Assembly (NCBI GenBank): GCA_021521415.1
Contig: JAIQDT010001956.1
Span: forward strand, 348,501 to 412,500
Source of the DNA: Bidens hawaiensis
Taxonomy: Eukaryota > Streptophyta > Magnoliopsida > Asterales > Asteraceae
DNA length: 64,000 nt
Reading direction: 5' to 3'
Positions 12,053 to 23,600 of this stretch are shown here, one piece after another (position 1 is the stretch's first letter; every line of letters begins with the position of its first letter). A model generated the notes under the pieces. It made no database searches. It saw nothing but the letters and a program-made list of their open reading frames with translations, and was not told the DNA's origin. A program made the position numbers and the translations under genes.

Positions 12053-13180
12053 CCAGACTTTCCCGATCACGTGTACAAGCTAAGTAAAGCGCTGTATGGA
12101 TTACATCAGGCACCTCGTGCCTGGTACTCAACTTTATCTGATTACTTGCTTGAGAATGAGTTTGAAAGAGGAAAGATTGATAGCACTTTGTTCTTCAAGA
12201 GAAAAGGGAGCGACTTTCTACTGGTGCAAGTCTACGTGGACGACATCATCTTTGCTGCATCAAAAGTCGCCATGTGTCAGGAGTTTGAGGCCGTCATGAA
12301 GAAGAGATTTGAAATGAGTGCTATGGGTGAACTAACTTTCTTTTTAGGACTGCAGGTTGATAAGAAGAAAGATGGGATGTTCATTCATCAGACTAAGTAT
12401 GTCCATGATGTTCTCAAACGCTTCAAGATGGAGGACAGCACTCCATACGATACTCCAGTCTGCGTCAACCACAAATTGGGTGTTGAGTCAGACAACGATG
12501 CAGACGTGGACCCAACCCAATATCGGGCAATAATAGGTTCTTTAATGTACTTAACTGCTTCTAGGCCTGATATAATGTTTGCAGTTTGTCTTTGTGCTCG
12601 CTTTCAGGCAAACCCAAAGGAATCTCACTTGAAGGGTGCGAAGAGGATTCTACGGTATCTCAAAGGCAAGCCTAAGCTGGGGTTGTGGTACACGAGAGGA
12701 GGAGACTTGGAGTTGGTCGCCTACACGGATTCTGATTATGGAGGGTGCAATCAGAGTCGGAAGTCAACTACAGGTGGATGTCAGTTTCTCGGAGGCAGAT
12801 TAGTGTCATGGCAATGCAAGAAGCAGACCTCAGTCGCCATTTCAACCTGTGAAGCAGAATACATGGCAGCATCCAACTGCTGCTCCCAGGTTCTTTGGAT
12901 TCAACAACAGTTGCGCGATTATGGTCTGAATTTCATTCATACTCCTATTTGCATTGATAATACTGCTGCTATCTCAGTAACTAACAATCCCGTAAAACAC
13001 AGTAAAACTAAACATATTGACATCCGTCATCATTTTATACGGGATTGTGCTGAGAAGAAACTGATTGTGCTCGAAAAGGTTGATACGCTAGATAATTTCG
13101 CTGACATGTTTACGAAAGCGTTTGACAAAACTAGATTTCAAAACCTTGTTGAGCTGAATGGGATGATCAATCCCGAGTAA
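12053..13180 (+). pseudogene. Sirevirus reverse transcriptase C-terminal part and RNase H
   Basis: Picks up the copia RT immediately after the Tekay 3' LTR; the open frame that extends left into the LTR is accidental. Visible are KLSKALYGLHQAPRAWY, the YVDD catalytic motif near 12,230-12,250, then RNase H with AYTDSDYGG, CEAEYMAAS and the final HIDIRHHFIRD block. The frame is open to TAA at 13178-13180. Together with 3-2421 it makes up the Sirevirus pol. Confidence 0.92.
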
Positions 13181-14509
13181 CCCTGCTTTTTGTCTTAGTA
13201 TTAAAAAAAACGTCATTATAGCTTAGAATTATGTCGGTTGCCTCAGTTTGAAGGACATATCTTCGGATATGTTTGGTCCTCATTTCTAATTGTTAGAATA
13301 TAAGGATAGCCATTAACCAGATGACTGAAAGTGACCGAGGCGGTTTATGATGTGTTTTTATTCTTTCGCTGAAAATTAGTCGTTCAAACTTAGTTAGAAG
13401 GACACATACTCGTATGTGGTCGGTCCAGCTGATCCATTGGATCTTCAGGATAGCCGTTTACCTGAAGACTTTGACTTGATCGGGGCGATAGAACTTAAAA
13501 TTTTTCCGGGAGATGAAATTACTTTTTAAGTCTACTACTTCGTAAGAAGTTCCTTTACTATGTTTAACATAAAATTGATCCAACCTTGGAAAGTGATAGA
13601 TATACTGATTCTGTGTGCTTAACTAGTGAAGTTATTAGGCCTAAAAGACTTTAGAACAGTCATTGTATGTCATGGTAGCTTTTTATGGTGCGTAAAAGTA
13701 TAAGTGATACTAACTAAATCTACTCGATTTTACGTGGAAACTTCTTAAGAGTTGTGCATGTCTCCATATATATCTTTCCGAATGATAGGCAGAGAAGCGA
13801 TTACCCAGTCATACACGAGCCCGTGAGTGTTCTGATTCCCGTAAAGATAGCGTGTCAAGAAACTGCAGTGATCCAGATTCGGGACTTGCAGTAGTTTACT
13901 ACTCTGACGTCTGTGTAAATACTTAAAAAAAATGTGTGAGTTATTGAGACATTATAGAGTTCATAATGATAAGACTTCTCAATCAAGATGCAAGATAGAG
14001 AACGGGAAGAAGAGTCCAAAGATCGAAGAGTTCCTACTATTTAATCAGACACTACGGGTCGAGGTCAACTCGGGGTGACTTGGGGAAAGCCAAATACGCT
14101 TTGAGAATAGATAGGAGGCATCATAATCTCCGAGTTGTTGCCCACTTAAGTTTTAAGCTTAATTGAACCTAACCCGTATCACAGAAACGATGAAAACCAT
14201 TATAAGTTATTTACCTGCTTACAACCTGTTTCTTTATGTCATAATACGGCTGAACACGGATCTGTGTGACAGTCACGTAGTTAGTATGATTCCTGTTCGG
14301 ATCTTTTCTAAAACATGGTAGTCCCTGTCGAGACTGAAATTTGATCCCGTGTACTTTATTGTTAAAATATTTTTCTACTTATGTATTTGTTTGATTTTAT
14401 ACCTGGTTACTTGGTCTTGATCGTATCATTTAACGCTTTAAAGGATGTTTTCTAACTTAATTGCAAATTGTTCAAATTATGGGGTTTGTTTTGAAAAATT
14501 TTAATATCA
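13181..14509 (+). other. Non-coding spacer of the Sirevirus between pol and the extra ORF
   Basis: No ORF of note. Two diverged copies of a block (GAAGGACAYAT... with GGATAGCC downstream) occur near 13,250-13,340 and 13,400-13,490. The spacer leads into the palindrome array and the putative internal promoter. Confidence 0.6.
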
Positions 14510-15201
14510 GCGAAGTTGTGCATAACTTCGCCAGCTAGGCGAAGTTATCCATAACTTCGCCGGTATAACTATGACCCTATATAAAGGAAATCAATGGTCA
14601 AACTTTATCATTTTCTCAAACTCAGCGAATTTACTCACTATCAACCCTAAGCTAACTTATCGATCGATTCACTGTGTTAATCTTTCTCTGTTCTAATTCG
14701 ATTAAAGGTGTGTAGGTTTATAGTATCGTATAATCAATGTTATTGAGGTTAATCATCGGTCGTTTCGACTCGATTCTCGACCTCGTCTTTCGAAACCTTA
14801 AACACCCGATTTCAAACTAGTTATTACGTGGTCGTAATCTACTTGGTCGTCTAAATCTTCATAATACCATGTGTTTAACTGACCGCAAGCTCAAAATTGA
14901 CCGAATCACGTCGTTCGAAAAACTGATATGTCGCCGTTTCATATTCGGCGAAGTTGCAGTTTAGGCGAAGTTATCCGTAACTTCGCCTGAGGTTTAACTT
15001 CGTCTTATAATTAGTTGTGTAACAGTTTATGAGGCGATGTTGTGGTTAGGCGAAGTTATCATTAACTTCGCCTGGCCCTTTTTACTTAACTATTATCCGG
15101 CGAAGTTCAATTTGAGGCGAAGTTGTTCCCAACTTCGCCCCACCTCTAACTTCGCCTATACAGAATAAATCACAACTTCGCTCATGGTAACAGGCGAACT
15201 T
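14510..15201 (+). repeat. Array of GGCGAAGTT / AACTTCGCC words, often palindromic pairs
   Basis: Facing pairs occur at 14510-14531, 14538-14561, 14964-14987, 15049-15072 and 15116-15139, with 4-6 bases between arms, plus single words at 14947, 15099, 15148, 15173 and 15193. The same words recur in the Sirevirus 3' LTR (18275-18366). Confidence 0.8.
14578..14585 (+). promoter_or_regulatory. Candidate internal TATA box for the Sirevirus env-like ORF
   Basis: TATATAAA lies about 670 bp upstream of the ORF ATG. A splice-donor-like AAAG|GTGTGT (GT at 14708-14709) and an acceptor-like TTTGATGCAG (ending 15245, two bases before the ATG codon) would remove 14708-15245 as an intron. Confidence 0.4.
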
Positions 15202-15247
15202 GTGATTTGCTTTGACGTGTATCTAACTAAGTCTGTTTGATGCAGAT

Positions 15248-18124
15248 ATGGCTGCTGTAGGTGGTGCAGGCGGTGATGACGGTGGAGACAACCAAAGACA
15301 GTTCTTCCCGGGTCACAACATGTATATAACATTAGACCCGGAGGCGAGCGGAGTTGATGATTTCCGCGAAATCATCACATTCTTACTACGCTCGCGTATA
15401 TTCCACGCAATTACGACAACACTGCCAATATCCTTGCCAAACATTGAGGATTTTTGGCAGACCGTGGAATATGACTGTAGGGTCGAGCCCCCGGTGATGC
15501 GAGCAACAGTCAACAATCACATTGTTCAGTTCTCATCTGAACAGATCCGGGCGGCTTTACGATTTGGAGATGAGACAAGAGATGACCCGACAGACTTTGT
15601 AGCTCCATTTCGAGACGGAGCGTTTCTAAGGATGGGATACTCTGGTCCCTTGGGAGATACCCAGAGAAGGAAGGGGTTCTTACTTGACCAGTGGCGCTTT
15701 CTCATGCATGTCATGATTGTATGCATGTCAGGGAGAAAGGCGGGCACTGATGGCATGGGCGCGACCATGCAGTCGGCGATGACTGCTCTGACTTACAATA
15801 AGCGTTACAGCTTTAGTCAGATGGTCTTCTATGAGATAGATCGACAACGAAGTGCGGTGGCGCGTGAGAGATTTATTATGTATCCAAGATTCATTCAGAT
15901 GATCTTGAATCACGTGGCTCCAACGCTACCTCAGCGCCGCCCGATCAGATACGTTGAAAGTGTGAGCAAAAGGATCTTCGCCCAATGCAGATCCTCCAGT
16001 GCGAGGAGCAAACCTGAACTCCGTCCTCGGAATACTCCACTATTTGGGTACTTGATCAACCCGGAGTATGTGCCTGCTCGAGGGGACGAGTTTCGGGACC
16101 CGGCACCACAACAGGCAGGAGCACCTCAAGCTATACCTGCTGCTCCTGTTGTGTCACCGGAGGAGAACGTAGACCTTGACGCAGAGTTTGGCGGTCAAGG
16201 ATTTTTTGACATGGAGAGGGTTGATCCAAAGGAGAATGTACAAGTCTCTGTTGCACATGTTTCGGGTGTGAATGTTACTAGGGCAGCTACAACGGTGGCT
16301 GACTCAGATTCTGATGATGAATTGGCCGAAGCGAGACGGATTTTGGTAACACATGAACGGACTCATAGGAAAAGAAAGAGAGCTGATGATGATAGCGAGT
16401 CAGATTATGAAAAAGAGGTACAACAGTTGATCCGGAGGTCAAGAAGGGAACGGGCAGGTGTAGGATCGAAAGCTGGTGAGAGCTCGAGAGTGGTAAGATT
16501 CACCCCACACGCACTGTCCGGTATGACAATGGTCCCTTCATCATTACAGGTTACAAGACCAAGCGCCACGGATGTTCCCGTGGTGGCTACCTCATCTACA
16601 TTTGGCCTCCCACCCATTTCATTCCAACTTTTGGCTCTGGAGATTGTATCGTTGCCACCTCCAACGGAGGTCGTGGCACGATTTATTGAGTCGACGGTTG
16701 TGGCCACTGCAGGGTTATCGGTGACGATACCACCTGCGGTTACGTCTATGCCTACTTCTGAGGTCCCGGTTACATCGAAAATCCCTCCTCAGTACACTCA
16801 AGATATATCTCATCTGAGGTTTGATTTCGATGCAACCTTATCAGACTCTGAGTGAATAGCAGCACTTGAACGGGTCGTGGCAGAACAGTCAAGGATTAAT
16901 CTTATCCAGACCCAGGCTATTCAGCGCCTAATTGCAGAGAATCAGTTGCAGTCGTCCCTGCTGGTAGAACATGGAAAAATCATAGATGCTTTGAAGGAGT
17001 TCTTGGCATCTCAGGGGGAGACGAGCTGTAAAGGCTATGAGTTGAGGACCAAGAAGAGAAATGATCGAGACGATGATCCCAATGCATCGAAAGGTGCAGG
17101 TGGTGAGTTGCCAAGAACTGTACAAGCTCTTGGGACTTCCACAACTCAGGGGGAGTCGACAAGTGCAGCTGGTGGTGATGATGTGGTGGTAGTGGAGGTT
17201 GAGGAGATGGATGATGACTTCATGTGTGATGATGATGTATTACCGGTTGATGAGATAGAGAAGATTGGTGCAGAGATTGTGATTGATGATGATATTGAAG
17301 AGGGAGAGATAGTAGAAGAGAATGTGGAGCATGAGATACCGGAAGTCGATAAGGCATATATGAGTCAAGAGATTGGAAATGATGAGACGGAATGGGAAGA
17401 GCAGCCTAGATGGAAAGAAGGCTATGCTCAATGGTTTGTAAAAACGAAGAAACCGGCGGTCCCTACTATGTTTAAGAAGACTTACAACATTAGAGGCTAT
17501 GCTGAAGCGAGAAAATGGATTATTTGCTGGATATATGATGAGCAGTTGAGGCTCTTTGTGATTAAGAGATATGATGGCGTTCAGTACTTCAAAAGAATGT
17601 TGAGATCGTTGAACACATTGCCAGAATGTGAAGTGAAAGACTTAGCCAGATTGGGATTGATAAATCGAAGTGATGATAATATGGCTAGAGTCATTGGGAA
17701 GATTGTTTGGAAGGAAAGTATAAGAGAAAAGAAGTTCGAGCTGTTGAAACCACAAAAGGGAAGACTTATTGAAGACAAAGATAGAGGATTGAGAGCAGAT
17801 GGCAAGCCTTGGATGATTATGAAGTATAAGCCGATCCGGTGCTTGAAAGAAGTGCCGATGAAACAAATGCCCAAGGATGTGCTCAAAGAGTTGAAGTGGT
17901 GGTATGTAGATTGTGAGACAGCTGAAGCAGTAATGGAAGACGAAGATGAACAAGAGCTGCTGAGAGTCTATGAAGCGATGCATCTAGTGAACTTGTCACA
18001 AGCTGATCTGCAGGTGCTGAATGAGAAGAAGATATTTTATATTCCTGCTTGGAAAGACGAAGCGAGGAAATATCAAAGAGTTGTTTCGGTATGTGTACGA
18101 GAAGGAGTGAATGCTAAAAGATGA
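15248..18124 (+). pseudogene. Sirevirus env-like/extra ORF, about 958 codons with one in-frame stop
   Basis: The frame runs from ATG 15248 to TGA 18122-18124 and is broken only by TGA at 16853-16855; the frame on both sides is the same. The N-terminal third (about 1-270) is a globular domain of a kind I recall from hypothetical proteins of Asteraceae retroelements, with motifs such as FWQTVEYDCRV and WRFLMHVMIVCMSGRK. A low-complexity acidic/basic middle and a probable coiled coil just after the stop (ALERVVAEQS...) follow. The C-terminal part (about 720-950) is charged and rich in Lys and Glu. No obvious signal peptide or transmembrane segment was seen, so the name env-like refers only to position. 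The function is unknown. Confidence 0.7.
17013..17155 (+). repeat. Two internal AGGGGGAG tracts (17013-17020, 17148-17155)
   Basis: Both copies match the core of the functional polypurine tract at 18188-18196. Such repeated tracts upstream of the 3' LTR are a described Sirevirus trait. Confidence 0.6.
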
Positions 18125-18187
18125 AGATACAAGATTGTTGAAGATTACAAGAAACGTGCTTGAAGATAAAGAGATGAAGCTACTGCC

Positions 18188-18196
18188 AAGGGGGAG
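18188..18196 (+). other. Sirevirus polypurine tract
   Basis: AAGGGGGAG, two bases before the 3' LTR start TGTTGGTAC at 18199. Confidence 0.8.
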
Positions 18197-18198
18197 TC

Positions 18199-18623
18199 TG
18201 TTGGTACATGATGTCAGTAGTTCAGTGTCAAGTGTCTGTAATCGAGTTTGTTAGATTCGTGTTTTTGTATGTAAGCGAAGTTAGCTCACAAGTTCGCTGA
18301 TACAGGCGAACTTGTGAACTAAGCGAAGTTAGGGACAACTTCGCCTGAACATGCCAGGCGAAGTTGTCGTGATTATATAGACTTAGGTTACGGCTTAAGT
18401 TTTTAAGTTAGTGAACGAGTTATCAGTTTACGTGTTTACGAGTCCAGTATTTGTGATTAACATCACGTGTTTCAGGTTGCAATATAACGAGTATTTGTTC
18501 ATTGTAACGTGTGTTTGTTCGTGTTAACTCATATCGTCTTCTACGCTCGTAACGTCTTACGTAGGGATTCCGCACCTACGTAGAACGAGATATCTCGTGT
18601 AGATCCGGCTGGGAACCTACACA
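18199..18623 (+). repeat. Sirevirus 3' LTR, right end approximate
   Basis: Starts TGTTGGTACATG just after the polypurine tract. The end is placed near CCTACACA (about 18,616-18,623), because Athila-type coding begins beyond it on the other strand. The second LTR copy is off-window, so neither the end nor the target duplication can be proved. It carries GGCGAAGTT palindromes at 18275-18366. Confidence 0.6.
18275..18366 (+). repeat. GGCGAAGTT palindrome cluster in Sirevirus LTR
   Basis: Six words in about 92 bp, alternating GCGAAGTT, AAGTTCGC, GGCGAACTT and AACTTCGCC. The 18-mer at 18351-18368 (ATGCCAGGCGAAGTTGTC) occurs identically at 54102-54119 in an unrelated gypsy LTR. Confidence 0.8.
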
Positions 18624-19533
18624 CTTTAGTCATTCCCATAGATTCCTCATTAATCACACCATGTAACTTCAACAATGCGGTGATCAATCGACATTGCGGT
18701 ATTAACTTCCGCTTGTTACTCTCGCGACTGATCCAAATGTTGTGCATCACCAAATAGCGGAAAGAGATGAGTGGATTCCAACACATCCAAGCGTACAAAA
18801 CGGGAATGTCACTATTTCTCACAATTGAAATGTCCCCCCGACGGGGCACCACATTGGACAAACAAATCGTCATCAAAAACTTTGCTTCAATCTTTAGGTC
18901 ATTTCTCTTAATCTGTGGACTCAAACCTCGACTCCCTTTTAGAATCTTTTCACACATGTTGTGCCATTGTGGATGTTTGTCAGGGATTTCAGGCATATCT
19001 TTGACTGCTGGGTACATTTACGAGTTACTCGGCTTGCTATGAAATAGGGCAATCTGATTAAACGTGTCAAACGACATCACAACTTCCACCTACCATTCCG
19101 ATCAGTTTCATGTCATAACCTTTCTTATACGTGGGACATCTTAACGTTGACACCAATTCCTCAAACTCCCTATCATACAAAGTAATATGCTCTCCATCAT
19201 AACACTTAAGCACCGCTTCCCAACCTAACGCTTCAAATTTATCAAATATCCCAAACGCCTCAAAACCAAGGTCGGTCACCTCTTTTTCGCACATATACCC
19301 CTCAATCCTATGCTACAAAGTGGCCATTTTATATTTGAACAATTCTTATTGCCATTCTGGTGCGTATGTTGACAACACCCTACCCATCCAATTGGGTTTT
19401 TCAGTTGGTACATGCACTCGTGCTTGTTCTTCGTGCAGTCTCTATCTTTTTGCTTGGGCTGCTCGGCCACTAGAAGATGAGGCCTTCCCTTTTCCTTTGT
19501 CCGAAGTTCTACCCATTTACACACAACAATCAC
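18624..19533 (-). pseudogene. Athila third ORF (plant retrotransposon ORF of unknown role), 3' truncated
   Basis: Three frame-shifted pieces (19276-19533, 19067-19294, and up to 19017) together resemble the conserved Athila ORF downstream of pol, with motifs such as WEAVLKCYDGEHITLYDREF and MCWNPLISFRYLV. The product's function is not established; it is often called env-like or a putative plant transposon protein. A stop separates the last two pieces near 19018, and coding similarity ends where the Sirevirus LTR begins. Confidence 0.65.
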
Positions 19534-20213
19534 CCCAAAAAAACCAAGTTAATTCAATATATTCATCCCCACACTTGCTTGTTACTATGGTTGTGGATAT
19601 TCAATCATTAGTCAATTTCCAAAATCTCAATATTTGCTTCAACACATGATTTCCAATTTATCAATATAACAACCATATGTTTAAAACACTTATCCATTAT
19701 CCACAACCATAATGTACAACCATTAAACTAATTATTCAAGCAAGCAAGTGGGTATAGTTCAAATCAATTCTACCTTAACAAATTTTTCAATATGTACAAG
19801 AAAAGTGACAAAGAACATACCTTGATTGTTGAATAGGAAGAAAACTAATTCTTTCTTCACACAATAATAAACCCCCCCCCCCCAAATTTCCTAAGAAATT
19901 AGTCACCCCAATGCTCAACAAATGGATTAACACTTAGAAATTAGTGGAATTAGACTTGGTATTGTTAATCCTCATGAAAATCCAATCAAAATAGGGTTAA
20001 GAATCTTTAAAATTGATGGTTATATGAGAAAGTTAGGATGGTGAGAGTTAGAGTTTGTAGAGAGAATTGGTAGTGAAGATGGGAGAGAATTGATGAAATT
20101 GGAAGTAAATAATGAAAGTAGGTGTAATGTGTGGTGTATAATGGTGTGAAAATAGGATTTTTTTTTTTCTTTTAATTAACCCAAAACCGGTTCCCCCATT
20201 TCGGTGTTGACCG

Positions 20214-20419
20214 AACCGTGGGCCACAGTTCACACCGTGGTCCATGGTTCGTTGGTACCTGCCCGATGTTCAGCGGTGAACCGTGGCCCACGGTCCACAC
20301 CGTGTGCCACGGTTGTAATGTGTCAAATTGGACAGACCACACCGTACAGTGGTGTGTTCTGTCACGGTGCCTCACGGTTCATCACCGTGGGCCACGGTCT
20401 CCACCGTGGTCCACAGTTT
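20214..20419. repeat. Palindromic ACCGTGGNCCACGGT word array
   Basis: About ten copies of ACCGTGG or CCACGGT in about 200 bp, several as perfect palindromes (for example ACCGTGGGCCACGGT near 20383). It lies between Athila pol and the third ORF. The open frames crossing it are by-products of the repeats. Confidence 0.75.
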
Positions 20420-20661
20420 ACCAAATTTTTTTTAATTAAGAAGAACCAAAAATAAAATAAATGACCAAAAGTTTACTTGCAAAATCAAAATAAAAATTAC
20501 CCTACCCCCCATGAAGAACCCGAGTTGTACCTAACACGGTAAGGAAATTCATAAAAAATTTCCACACACTTGATTTGGACATGCTCCAAAGCGAGAATGG
20601 TAATTTTTAAAACCAAATTTGAACAAAAAGCTAAACTAAATTATACAACATATCTGGACCT

Positions 20662-23600
20662 TCATGAAGTGAAAACATCCGGTGAGCGTAGGAAGAAACT
20701 CACCTTGTCATCTTCAAGCATATTAACATCTTTACCTTCTAGGTATGGTTGGAGGCGATGTCCATTAACAACTTGTTTAACTTGATTTTGCATATCTTCA
20801 ATCTCAACATCACCAAACCTCCATACTCTTGTGATGACATAAGAACCCATCCACTTGCTTTTTAGCTTCCCGGGAAACAATTTGAGTCTCGAATTGTACA
20901 ACCATACTTTTTTGCCCAACTTCAAATGTTCTCTTTGTTATCTTCGCATCATGTACCTTTTTTTAGTTTTTCTTTATAAGCCGAGGCACATTCATACGCT
21001 TCATCCCGGATGTCCTCTAACTCACTCAACTTCAACTTCCTAAACTCGCTGGCTTCATTATTATCCATATTAACACTCTTAATTGCTCATAATGCCCGGT
21101 GAACCAACTCCATTGGCAAATGGCAACCCATGTCATACACCAACTGATAAGGAGTAGTACCAATCGGTGTCTTGTAAGCGGTCCGATATGCCCATAACGT
21201 ATCATCCAACTTAACCGACCAATCTTTCCTATCCACCCGAACCGTTTTCATCAAAATTTCCTTAATTTGGTGATTGGAAACTTCAACTTGGCCACTCGTT
21301 TGAGGGTGGTAAGGTGTTAAATTCGATGATTAACACCATAACGTTTTAACAACTTACCAAACGTGAAGTTCTTGAAGTGCGATCCACCATCACTTATAAT
21401 TACTCTTGGGATACCAAATTTTGAGAAAATGTTGGATTGTACAAACTTACACTCCACGGAGTGATCATTAGTTCTTGCTGCAGCCGCTTCAACCCATTTC
21501 AAAACATAATCAACCGCAACAAGAATGTATAAGTACCCACATGAAATTGAAACGGGCCCATAAAATCTATGCCCCAAACATCAAAAGTGCCAACCACCAA
21601 AATAGGTTGTAAAGGCATTTCATTCCTTTCTGATAACCCCCCCCCCCCATTCGTTGACAATTCAAGCAATGTCGGCATCTTTGAAAAGTGTTTTCCAATA
21701 GAACTAGCATGTAAGTACTTTATACCCCATTTTAGAGCCACTAAAATGGCCCCCACATGCCGACGAATGAGCATGTGTCAAAATCTCATGCACTTCATTT
21801 TCAGGTACACATCTTCTAAGAACTTGATCCGCTCCAACCTTGAAAATGTCCGGTTCATCCCATATGTATTGCTTGACTTGGGACATGAACTGTTGCCTCC
21901 GTTTCTTTGACCAATGTTCTGGAATCGCACCCGTGGCTAAATAATTAACATAGTGGGCATACCATGGTGCGGTTGAGATGGCGAGCAACTGCTCATCCGA
22001 AAACTTTTCATTTATCTCCATTGGATCATCAACACCTTCAAGTGGAATCCGAGACAAGTGATCCGCCACTACATTCTCACAACCTTTCTTGTCCCGGATT
22101 TCAAGATCAAATTCTTGTAAAAATAACACCCATCGAATCAAACACGGTTTTGCATTTTTCTTCTCCATTAAATATCGGGCTACGCTATGATCCGAATACA
22201 CCACAACTTTATTTCCCAAAATATACGACCGAAATTTGTCTAAGGCATACACCACCGCAAGTAACTCTTTTTCAGAGTGGTGTAATTCAATTTTGCCTCA
22301 GATAAAGTTTTACTCGCATAATATATCACCACCGGCTTTTTATCCACTCCTTGATCCAATACCGCTCCAACCTTCCTATCACTAGCATCACACATTATTT
22401 CAAACGGATTTGACCAATCTGGTGATTGTAAAATGGGTGCTTGCACTAACTTTTCCATCAAATTGTCAAAAGCTTGCAAACATTCATCAGTAAACTCAAA
22501 GAGAACATCCTTCAATAAGAGATTACATAAAGGTTTTGAAATTGCACTAAAACCCTTAATGAATCTCTTATAGAATCCGACATACCCCAAAAATGATCTC
22601 ACCCCTTTGACATTTTTCGGGGGTGGCAAAGACGAAATTACTTTTATTTTAGCTTGATCAACTTCCATTCCCCTACTTGAAACCACATGGCCCAACATAA
22701 TGCTCTCTTGCACCATGAAGTGACTTTTTCCCAACTCAACACCAAGTTTGTCTCAACACAATGTTTTAAAACCTTTTCTAAATCATTGAGACAAGACTCG
22801 AAAGTTGAGCCAAAAATAGAAAAATCGTCCATAAAAACTTCAAGGGAATCCCCGACCATGTCAGAAAAGATACTCATCATACATCTTTGAAAAGTGGCCA
22901 AGGCATTACACAGTCCAATTGGCATTCTCCTAAAGGCAAAAGTACCGTATGGACAAGTGAAAGTGGTTTTGTGTTGGTCATCGGGATGGATTGCAATTTG
23001 ATTGTAACCCGAATATCCATCCAAAAAACAATAATATTTTTTACCGGAAAGTTTTTCAATTATTTGATCAATGAATGATAACGGGAAATGGTCTTTTGAA
23101 GTTGCATTATTTAATTTTCTATAATCAATGCACACTCGCCACCCGGTTTCCGGTCGGGTGGCAATTTGTTCACCATTATCGTCTTTTATTACCTGGATGC
23201 CGGCTTTCTTGGGTACTACCTGTGTCGGGCTCACCCATGCACTGTCTGAAATGGGATAAATGATCTCCGCATCCAACCACTTAATCACCTCCTTTTTCAC
23301 CACTTCTCGCAAATTCGGGTTCAATCTTCTATGAGTCTCCCTTGTTGGTTTAGCCTTCTCATCATTAATTATTTTATGCATAACAATAGAAGGACTAGTA
23401 CCCTTTAAATCTGCAAGTGTCCATCCAATGGCCGCCTTATGTGCTTCCAAAACCTTTACCAACGCCCTCTCTTGATCTTCCTCCAAGTTAGAAACAATGA
23501 TAACTAGAAGGGTTTCATTATCCCCTAAAAATGCATACTTCAAATCAATGTTGTAAAACTCGCTAGGCAGTCCCTATGCGGCCGACCCCCTTGTAGGGAG

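Larger units (their letters stand above)
1..18623 (+). mobile_element. Sirevirus-like Ty1/copia retrotransposon, 5' truncated by window edge, split by a gypsy insertion
   Basis: The copia order is visible: gag tail, protease, integrase, reverse transcriptase, RNase H, then a non-coding spacer, a long extra ORF, a polypurine tract and a 3' LTR. Protease-before-integrase-before-RT defines Ty1/copia. An extra ORF after pol, repeated AGGGGGAG purine tracts and palindromic repeats in the non-coding DNA are features known for Sireviruses. The 5' LTR lies left of the window. A Tekay element occupies 2422-12052. The right end (about 18,623) is an estimate, because the partner LTR needed to fix it is absent. 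Confidence 0.85.

Noticed and set aside
18770..18785. CCAACA as the right end of the Sirevirus LTR
   Set aside because: It lies inside conserved Athila coding sequence, so the LTR must end before about 18,640.
20204..20455. Overlapping ORFs on both strands around 20.2-20.4 kb
   Set aside because: They arise from the palindromic ACCGTGG repeats and have low-complexity Trp/His/Arg-rich products.
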